Of a DNA stretch of 5,180 nucleotides, positions 1 through 5,180 are shown piece by piece. The notes below the pieces were generated by a model. The model worked only from the letters and a program-made list of their open reading frames with translations, searched no databases and was not told the origin of the DNA. This DNA comes from Silvimonas sp. JCM 19000 (lineage in GTDB: Bacteria > Pseudomonadota > Gammaproteobacteria > Burkholderiales > Chitinibacteraceae): the NCBI GenBank assembly GCA_001313065.1, contig BBFD01000296.1:1-5180 (forward strand), written 5' to 3'. Within the stretch, counting starts at the first letter, position 1. The number at the start of each line of letters is the position of its first letter. Made by a program: the position numbers and the translations under genes.

Positions 1-191
1 CATGGCTGGACGGGCTGGAGCCGGAAGCGGCTGATATCGTCGCGCTGACCCATCCGGCGGTAATCCGCGCCGCGCTGCTCCACGCGCTGCAAGCGCCTGC
101 GCACGCTTTTGCCCGCATCCAGATTCCGCCCTTGCGGCGGTTTGAACTGCGCCGCGCGGATCAGGGCTGGCATTGGTGGCCCGCCGCATGA
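1..191 (+). CDS. Histidine phosphatase family protein, C-terminal fragment (5' end outside window)
   Basis: The reading frame is open from base 3 to the TGA at 189-191 and gives 62 residues; the start lies left of the window. The fragment carries LTHPAVIRAALLHAL, which resembles the C-terminal part of the histidine phosphatase (phosphoglycerate mutase-like) superfamily. In that family a second conserved histidine, here the CAT at 51-53, completes the catalytic pocket, and the V-I-R-A-A helix follows it. The tail, with IPPLRRFEL and then a Trp-rich end (GWHWWPAA), fits the last beta strands of the fold. The family includes phosphomonoesterases such as alpha-ribazole phosphatase (CobC) and many uncharacterised members, and the fragment is too short to choose between them. 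The first catalytic RHG motif is outside the window. The gene ends about 150 bases before the next gene on the same strand, so the two need not be co-transcribed. Confidence 0.75.
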   Translation, partial: WLDGLEPEAADIVALTHPAVIRAALLHALQAPAHAFARIQIPPLRRFELRRADQGWHWWPAA

Positions 192-342
192 ATAGGGCAG
201 CGCGTCGCTCACCGCCATGATATGCAGATCGCGACGCAGCAAGTCGCGCTGCGGCATCGGGATGGCGTGGATTGGTCTAGGTTTCAGGTAAGCCGCGTGG
301 TGCAACTACTAGCGGATAGCCCGATCAACCGCCGAGACCATC

Positions 343-752
343 ATGCTGCCACGTCAGATATACACCGCCCTTGCCCTTGCTCTGCCCGTGCTCGCCCACG
401 CCGGACCGCGGCTGGATGACAACCAGGTCAAGGCGCTCAAATATACGCAGCGCCTGCTGGTGCTGGAGCAGAACGCACATTTTGTGCTGGTGGAAAACCA
501 GAGCGACCCGGCCGACCATGACAAATCCTGCGCCTGGAAAAACGTCGCCAACCAGCGCGCCTATGTGGAACTGCAGGCGCAGCTGTATACCCATCTGGCC
601 AAACCCAGCGCGGCCTTCTTGCGCTCCTTGCGGCCCTTGCAACAGCAACTGGCATCCAGCCGCGCCGAATTTGCGGCACAGCCCATCCGGTGCGCGCCGA
701 TGTCAAACCTGATCTTTGTCTGGATGTGGATCCGATCTATCTGGATGTCTGA
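343..752 (+). CDS. Small exported protein of unknown function, probably frameshifted near 680
   Basis: I do not recognise this protein. The ATG at 343 opens a typical Sec signal peptide: a short basic start (MLPRQ), a hydrophobic core (ALALALPVL) and a likely signal peptidase I cut after AHA, about residue 20. The mature part is polar and helical, with several Gln-rich stretches and one Cys near residue 63 (KSCAWKN), so it is probably periplasmic. The unbroken frame runs on to 867 but would then lie 131 bases deep in narL on the other strand, with an unlikely composition (many Trp, Met, Pro and Ser). Adding one G near 681 instead gives a tail ending DLCLDVDPIYLDV with a TGA at 750-752, a 136-residue protein overlapping narL tail-to-tail by only 16 bases. 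I favour the repaired version. No strong ribosome binding site precedes the ATG. The promoter is not evident in 192-342, where I see nothing else. Confidence 0.55.
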
Positions 753-1426
753 AGCGGTGGCGAGCTGGCATCGCCCGCCGTCAAACCATGTTCCACCGCA
801 TACACCGCAGCCTGTACCCGGCTGCTCAAACCCAGTTTCTTCAGGATGTTCTGCACGTGAATCTTGATGGTGCTTTCGGCCAGATCAAAACGGCGAGCGA
901 TCAGCTTGTTGCTGGCGCCCAGGGCCAGACAGGACAGGATTTCGCGTTCGCGCGGCGTGAGTTTTTCGTCGCCGCGCAGCGCGACGCCTGGCGCCGGGTT
1001 GACGCGTAATTGCTGCACCAGCTTGGCCGTCATCGCCTGCGCCACCACGGCCTCCCCGGCATGTGCACGGTGGATGGCGTTGATCAGGTAATCGGCATCG
1101 ATATTCTTCAGCAAATAGCCACAGGCGCCCGCACGCAAGGCGGTGGCCAGGTCGTTAGCGTCTTCAGACACAGTCAGCATCAGCACGGCCAGCGTGGGCG
1201 TGGCTTGTAACATCAGCTTGAGCGCCTCCACGCCGGACAGGCCCGGCATGTTCAGATCAAGCAGTACCACGTCGGGCTGCAAGCCATGCGCCAGTTTGAT
1301 GGCCTCCGCGCCATCCCCGGCCTCGCCCACCACGCTCAGATCGGGGTGGCGGCCGAGCAACAAGCGCATGCCGCTACGAAACAAGGTGTGATCATCCACC
1401 AGCAAAATGCGGATCGCTTCAGTCAT
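737..1426 (-). CDS. narL: Nitrate/nitrite response regulator NarL (LuxR/FixJ type)
   Basis: This 229-residue response regulator is phosphorylated by NarX and then binds DNA to switch respiratory genes. Its receiver domain (residues about 5-120) has the acidic pair D11-D12, the phosphoacceptor D57 in LLDLNMPG, T85 and K107. A linker leads to a LuxR-type helix-turn-helix (about 155-215): LTPREREIL, then NKLIARRFDLAESTIKIHV and LKKLGLSSRVQAAV. This closely follows the NarL pattern NK-IAR-LD--ESTVK-HV-LKK-SRVEAAV. I chose the ATG at 1424-1426 because it begins just before the receiver strand (MTEAIRILLVDDH). A ggaag ribosome binding site lies 9 bases upstream (1436-1440), and this ATG overlaps the narX stop as ATGACTGA. 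An in-frame ATG 14 codons earlier (1468) is possible but lies well inside narX. The 3' end converges on the small exported gene. NarL was preferred over NarP because of the narX partner. Confidence 0.93.
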   Translation of the reverse strand: MTEAIRILLVDDHTLFRSGMRLLLGRHPDLSVVGEAGDGAEAIKLAHGLQPDVVLLDLNMPGLSGVEALKLMLQATPTLAVLMLTVSEDANDLATALRAGACGYLLKNIDADYLINAIHRAHAGEAVVAQAMTAKLVQQLRVNPAPGVALRGDEKLTPREREILSCLALGASNKLIARRFDLAESTIKIHVQNILKKLGLSSRVQAAVYAVEHGLTAGDASSPPLQTSR

Positions 1427-3394
1427 GCCGATACGCTTCCGGGAGCGGCGCAGGGGTTGGGGCGGCACTGCTGCCGGGCAGGGTCAGCGCCACCGTTACG
1501 CCAGCGTCGTTGAATACATCCAGTTGCGCGCCCAGCCGCTCGGCCCGTTCCTGCATGATATGCAGGCCGACGTGGTGCGCAGCGGGTTCGCCCCGCCGTG
1601 CCGGGCTCAGGCCGCGGCCGTTGTCCTTGACCACCAGGCGCAGCGGACTGTCGTTATGCAAGCGCACCTCTACCGCCGTGGCATGGGCGTGCTTGCGCAC
1701 ATTCGAGAGTGCTTCCTGCACGATAAACAGCAGCTGCAACTGCGCGTCGGCCAACAAGGGGCGGCCCTGCCCGCTCAGTGTCAGCGTGCTGGCGATGCCG
1801 GTTTGCTGCCGAAACTTATCGAGCACCGTGCGCAAGGTGCTGACCAGATCGCCCGCCTGCAAGCGCGTGCGAAAGTTGAGCAGCAGTTCGCGCACATCTT
1901 CGTAACTTTCGGTCACCCCGGCGCGCAACAGCGGGACAGCGGCCTGGGCCTCATGCAGCGCGCCCCGCTGCAGCGAGTCGTCCAGCATCTGCACTTGCAG
2001 ATTCAGAAACGTCAGGCCCTGGGCGATGCTGTCGTGCAAGCCTTGTGCCATCAAATTACGTTCTTCCGAGACCGCCAGCTCGCGTTCCCGCGCGGCCAGG
2101 CGCAGGTTTTCCAGGGCGATACCCAGATGCTGCCCCAGCGTGCTGAGCAGTTGTTTCTCGCGTTCCGGTAGCGCGCGCTGCTGGGCAAAATGCAGCGTAA
2201 TCAGGCCCAGCTCGGTGCCCCCTGCTGCCACCGGCACGGCATACACCTGAGCAAAGCCGGCTTCGGCACAGGGCAATTGCGGCTGTACCGGGTTAAAGCG
2301 CATATACACGCTGATGGGCTGGCCGCCTTGCGCCGCACCGCAATGGCAGTCTTGCGGATGCCGACACCGTTCGGCATCGCGCAAGGCATCCGGCAGGCCG
2401 ATGCTGCTGGCCAGCCATGCGCTGTGTTGCAAAGGATCAAGTACGCGCACGCTGCCGGCAGCGGCATCGAATCCGCTCAACAATCGTTCCAGCACACCAC
2501 GGCACAGCGCGTGCGCGGTTTGCGGGCGATATACAAAAGCGACCACCTCATACAACAAGGACAGCTCGCGATTCTGCGCATGCAAGGCGGCGGTTTTGTC
2601 GAGCACGCGCCGCTCCAGCGTGCCGTAGGCATCGGCAAGGCGGTCGGCCATATGGTTAAAGCTTTGCTGTACTTCGCCAAACTCATCGCGCGTTTCCACC
2701 GGCAGCCGCACGGTAAAGTCCTGCGCTGCCATGCGGCAATGCCGTCACGCAAGCGCGCCAGTGGCCGGAAAATAAGCAGAAACATCAGATAGATTTGCGT
2801 CAGCGCACCGACGATGGCCAGCGCGATCAAAAACATTTGCGACACACGCAGCCACAGGGTGCGCCGCGCACTGAATTGTTCGATGGACAAAACCAGTTGG
2901 TTAACCCGCTCAACAAAGGGCTCCAGCTCGGCTGCAAAATCACCATCCTGCGGCACGGGGTGCCCATTGAGCACCGGCACGATCCAGCGCGTGGACCAGC
3001 GCTGGTAGTCGGCATCGATCCGCTCAAACTGCTGCCGTACGCCCGGGGTTGCTGGCAAATACAGCGGGCGCGCCGGGTCTCCCGCACGCAGCAGGTGCAA
3101 GGTCTGCTGGAATTGCTGGTGTTCTGCGCGCAGCGCGGCGATGTGCGCGGGGTCTGGCGCATTAAGGTACTGCTGCAACAACAGCGCCACATGATAGCTG
3201 CGCATGCGCAAACTACCGGCGGTGTTGATAGCCGCCCCCGCGCCTTCCAGCTGTCGCGACAGATACAAGGTAAAGCAGATGGCAGCCAGCCCCACCACCA
3301 GTGCGCTCAGCAAGACAGCCAATACCCGTGCCGACAGCGGTCGACGGCGCGGCGCAGCGCGGGATGCGGGCATGAGGTGAGGCGGCGTGAGCAT
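1419..3394 (-). pseudogene. narX: Nitrate/nitrite sensor histidine kinase NarX, one frame break at about 2735 (possible sequencing error)
   Basis: NarX is the inner-membrane sensor that detects periplasmic nitrate and nitrite and phosphorylates NarL. With one base restored it has 658 residues. Visible parts in order: TM1 at 24-45; the P-box AINTAGSLRMRSY at 55-67, the nitrate-binding signature of NarX/NarQ; a periplasmic helical bundle; TM2 at about 184-208; a HAMP linker at 209-260; a GAF-like central module with a Cys cluster (C344, C350, C352, C376); an HPK7-type (HisKA_3) box with the phosphorylated H454 in GLHDSIAQGL; and the ATPase domain with QEALSNVRKHAHA (N565), DNGRGL (591-595) and HVGLHIMQERAERLGA. 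The frame breaks after GIA. Adding one C (gcc-cgc-atg) gives GIARMAAQDFTVRL and joins the two open frames exactly, so two truncated pieces (about 3394-2733 and 2732-1419) are one gene. The start is uncertain: 3394 puts a short basic tail before TM1, but in-frame ATGs also lie at 3373, 3454 and 3496, and none has a clear ribosome binding site. Confidence 0.9.
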
Positions 3395-3510
3395 GCGAGG
3401 AGTCTGGTCCAACCGGGCGTGGGCGCAATCTGTGGCGCGAAGGTCTGCCAGCATAGCGGCGCTGGCGCCCGGTTTTATTGTCCGTTCGCAAAGCATTGCG
3501 TTACCGCGCC

Positions 3511-3532
3511 AGAAAACGCGCCGGACGGCGCG
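3511..3532 (-). terminator. Rho-independent terminator after moaA
   Basis: Read on the - strand this is CGCGCC, loop GTCC, GGCGCG, then TTTTCT: a perfect 6-bp all-G/C stem with a tetraloop and a T run. It begins 40 bases after the moaA stop. It should end the moaA transcript and separate it from narX, whose likely start is about 120 bases further on. The T run is short (four T, then C-T), so some read-through is possible. Confidence 0.7.
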
Positions 3533-3572
3533 CCCGCGCTATCGGGACGATATGGCGCGGCCGCTTGCGCTT

Positions 3573-4596
3573 TCAGCCGCCGGTTTGCGACATAAAACGC
3601 ATGACCTGGTGCGGCGCGGCGTTGAAATCATGGTTCTCCGGCTTTAGCGCAATCGCCTGATGGATGGCCGCGTCCAGCTCGGCATCGGACACGTTATCAC
3701 GCAACAAAGGCGCGAAGTCGAATGTCGCGCTTTGGCCCAGACACAGATACAGCGTGCCCTCCACCCCTAACCGCACCCGATTGCAACTGGCACAAAAGCA
3801 TTGTGATAACGCGGTGATAAAACCGATCTGGCCTGCGCCATCCGGCGTCATCCAGTAACGCGCCGGGCCTCCCCCCAACTCCTGCGCCACGGCGTGCAGA
3901 TCGAAGCGACGAATCAGGCGCTCGCGCACCGGCTGCAGGTCAAGAAACTGCGCGCTGCGACCGGTATCGCCCATCGGCATGGCCTCTATCAAACGCAGGA
4001 CCAGGCGCTGCGCCAGGCAAACTCAGCCATGCGTTCAATTTCGTGCTCATTCACGCCCTTCATGGCCACCATATTCAACTTGATCGGGGCAAACCCGGCG
4101 GCCACCGCGCTATCAATGCCGCGCAGCACGGTATCGAGCGTTGAACGGCCGGTGATGCGGGCGTTACAGGCGCTATCCAGACTATCGAGCTGATATTGAG
4201 CCGATCCACGCCCGCCTGGCGCAAAGCCAGCGCATGGCGCGCCAGTTGCGTGGCATTAGTGGATAAAGACAGGTCATTCAAGCCGGGCAAGGCTTTAAGC
4301 CGCGCCGCCAGCTCGGGCAGATTGCGCCGCAGCAGTGGCTCGCCACCGGTCAAACGTACGCGCCCCACACCAAGCCGGACAAAAGCGCCGACCACACGCT
4401 CGATCTGTTCGAAACTCAGCCAGTTGGCGGGTTCTTCAAAACCGCTAAAGCCACGCGGCATGCAGTAAGAACAGCGCAGGTCGCAGCGATCCGTGACCGA
4501 AACGCGCAAGTAATCGATACGCCGTCCAAATGCATCGGTCAGCGCCGGTGGGCGGATGAGAGCGGGCACGGGGGACGGCCCTGGCATGGCAGGCAT
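3573..4596 (-). pseudogene. moaA: GTP 3',8-cyclase MoaA, two frame breaks at about 4189 and 4006 (possible sequencing errors)
   Basis: MoaA is a radical-SAM enzyme that, with MoaC, turns GTP into cyclic pyranopterin monophosphate, the first step of molybdenum cofactor synthesis. The N-terminal part has the radical-SAM cluster motif C38-x3-C42-x2-C45 (DRCDLRCSYCMP) and GGEP at 84-87. The C-terminal part has the second 4Fe-4S motif C269-x2-C272-x13-C286 (CASCNRVRLG...YLC) and the required Gly-Gly C-terminus (MSQTGG). The middle is in a third frame. Restoring one C in agc-ctc-gat gives NISLDSLDSACNARITGRSTLD, and restoring one G in agc-ggc-ctg gives RSGLVLRLIEAMPMGDTGR; both are family-typical. 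The repaired gene is 1026 bases (341 residues), close to the usual 320-345. The ATG at 4594-4596 was chosen because a GGAG site sits 7 bases upstream (4604-4607); in-frame ATGs at 4587 and 4665 fit less well. Its position upstream of narXL suggests a copy serving nitrate reductase. Confidence 0.92.
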
Positions 4597-4904
4597 GGCT
4601 TTGCTCCGGAGTGAGTGACGGGAATGTGACCAGTTGTTGCAGTTCACAGGGTGCGCCGAGCGCACTGGTTTGCCCGGTGCTCAACGATCGCGGTCCCGTT
4701 GCCCGTTGCATTACCCACCGCGTCATGGCCGTTGGCCAACGCTGGGCGTAGAAGCGGTCGGGTAAGGCACATATGCCTACCCCTGTGAGCATCTTGCGTG
4801 CGCTGATCAGCCGCAGCGCGAATGCAACGATGCTAGGTGGCGGCAGCGGCGCCCGGTATTAGTCAGTGGGGCCGCCGTGGCGCGAAAAAACGGTCTAGCG
4901 CAGA
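4597..4904. other. Intergenic region upstream of moaA, no gene recognised
   Basis: These 308 bases separate moaA from the TetR-type gene, both on the - strand. The region should hold the moaA promoter, but I find no convincing -35/-10 pair and no TTGAT-N4-ATCAA FNR box. It holds an imperfect inverted repeat at 4765-4778 (AGGCA-N4-TGCCT), a perfect 10-base palindrome at 4802-4811 (GCTGATCAGC) and a weak terminator-like hairpin next to the TetR stop. Short open frames on the - strand (one of about 42 codons from 4773, one overlapping the start of moaA) resemble no family I know and have no good start signal. Confidence 0.5.
4604..4607 (-). promoter_or_regulatory. Ribosome binding site deciding the moaA start
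   Basis: On the - strand the bases read CCGGAGCAAAGCC-ATG, with GGAG seven bases before the ATG at 4596. This is the best-placed Shine-Dalgarno in the region and is the reason for preferring this start over the ATG 23 codons upstream. Confidence 0.6.
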
Positions 4905-4905
4905 C
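4885..4905 (-). terminator. Weak possible terminator at the end of the TetR-type gene
   Basis: On the - strand GTCT-N5-AGAC (4905-4893) is followed, after CG, by six T (4890-4885). The T run is good, but the stem is only 4 bp and begins inside the stop codon of the TetR-type gene. It could be a weak terminator; a base lost from the stem would also explain its shortness. Confidence 0.3.
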
Positions 4906-5180
4906 TAGTCCTTGTGGGCAGGTTGCGCCGCCATGCTGCGTATGCCCGCCAGGATGAGTTCCAGTCCGCTGAGAAAATCGGCGCGGTCGTCGTGGTTGCG
5001 CAGCTGCGCTGCCACGCTGCGGGTAAACGGAAATTCGACGGCGTCCAGCTGCGACCAGGTGGTCGCCATTGCATCCAGAAAATGCGTGCGATCGTGCTGT
5101 TGCGCCTCGGCCTGCTGGGCGTTGGCCGCGTTCTGGCCGCCCACGCCAAAGATGTAATTGAGCAGCGTGCAAGTCACCAC
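4905..5180 (-). CDS. TetR-family transcriptional regulator, C-terminal domain (5' end outside window)
   Basis: The frame is open from the right edge to the TAG at 4907-4905 and gives the last 91 or so residues of a protein whose start lies beyond the window. It resembles the TetR C-terminal ligand-binding and dimerisation domain (TetR_C_1 type). A helix, LLNYIFGVGGQ, is followed by the Gln-rich AQQAEAQQ and then by FLDAMATTWSQLDAVEFPFTRSVA. It ends AQLRNHDDRADFLSGLELILAGI, where the F-x-x-G-L-x-L-I-L-x-G-I ending is characteristic. The N-terminal helix-turn-helix is not visible. Such proteins usually repress a neighbouring efflux or catabolic gene when no ligand is bound; the target is presumably on the far side, outside the window. 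The first triplet at the edge (GTG) should not be taken as the start, since a whole DNA-binding domain is missing. No link to the nitrate genes is evident beyond position. Confidence 0.8.
   Translation of the reverse strand: MVTCTLLNYIFGVGGQNAANAQQAEAQQHDRTHFLDAMATTWSQLDAVEFPFTRSVAAQLRNHDDRADFLSGLELILAGIRSMAAQPAHKD

Noticed and set aside
1407..2171. Long + strand open frame of 254 codons opposite narX
   Set aside because: It lies wholly antisense to the kinase and ATPase domains of NarX, whose motifs are clear. It is a by-product of high GC content and resembles no family.
3457..3480. G/C hairpin followed by GGTTTTATTG on the + strand, as a terminator
   Set aside because: The loop would be only two bases and no + strand gene ends nearby.
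2795..3595. Long + strand open frame of 266 codons
   Set aside because: It is antisense to the sensor half of NarX and the moaA-narX gap, with a composition rich in Gln and Arg and no recognisable domain.
2730..4194. Programmed ribosomal frameshifting as the explanation for the narX and moaA breaks
   Set aside because: No X-XXY-YYZ slippery heptamer or following stimulatory hairpin was seen at the breaks. Neither family is known to use recoding, and four such sites in one window would be implausible.
4763..4780. Inverted repeat around AGGCA-N4-TGCCT as an operator for the TetR-type protein
   Set aside because: The arms are only 5 bp and the repeat lies downstream of the TetR gene's 3' end. 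The gene's own promoter is outside the window, so there is no basis for an operator call.
4778..4784. TACCCCT, a match to the NarL heptamer TACYNMT upstream of moaA
   Set aside because: The consensus is so loose that about one match per 500 bases of double strand is expected by chance. No partner heptamer is arranged as a 7-2-7 pair.
4445..4792. - strand open frame of 115 codons overlapping the start of moaA
   Set aside because: It overlaps the radical-SAM part of moaA in another frame, has no ribosome binding site and matches nothing known.

Overview
The window is GC-rich and densely coding. Codon use and protein similarity suggest a proteobacterium, most likely a betaproteobacterium; this is inferred from the NarX/NarL/MoaA sequences and their gene order, not from a marker gene. 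It is a nitrate-respiration control locus, and I see no new defence, mobile or RNA-based system in it. There is no tRNA, rRNA, CRISPR array, insertion sequence or clear repeat family.

Layout from left to right: (1) the 3' end of a histidine-phosphatase family gene on the + strand (1-191). (2) A short gap, then a small gene for an unrecognised exported protein on the + strand (343 to about 752). (3) On the - strand, narL (1426 to 737), narX (3394 to 1419) and moaA (4596 to 3573). narX and narL overlap by 8 bases as a two-component operon. moaA lies upstream of narX and is followed by a good intrinsic terminator (3532-3511), so narXL is probably transcribed separately. (4) A 308-base intergenic stretch, then the C-terminal part of a TetR-type repressor on the - strand, cut by the right edge.

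How the genes fit together: NarX is a membrane sensor kinase with the nitrate-binding P-box, and NarL is its DNA-binding response regulator. MoaA starts molybdenum cofactor synthesis, and nitrate reductase needs that cofactor. The nitrate reductase genes themselves are not in the window.

The most notable point is that three genes contain single-base frame breaks: two in moaA, one in narX and a probable one in the small exported protein. Each is repaired by adding one G or C next to an existing G/C. Repaired, moaA gives 341 residues and narX 658, with conserved residues intact on both sides of each break. This looks more like systematic one-base deletions in the read or assembly than gene decay, but the sequence alone cannot prove it.
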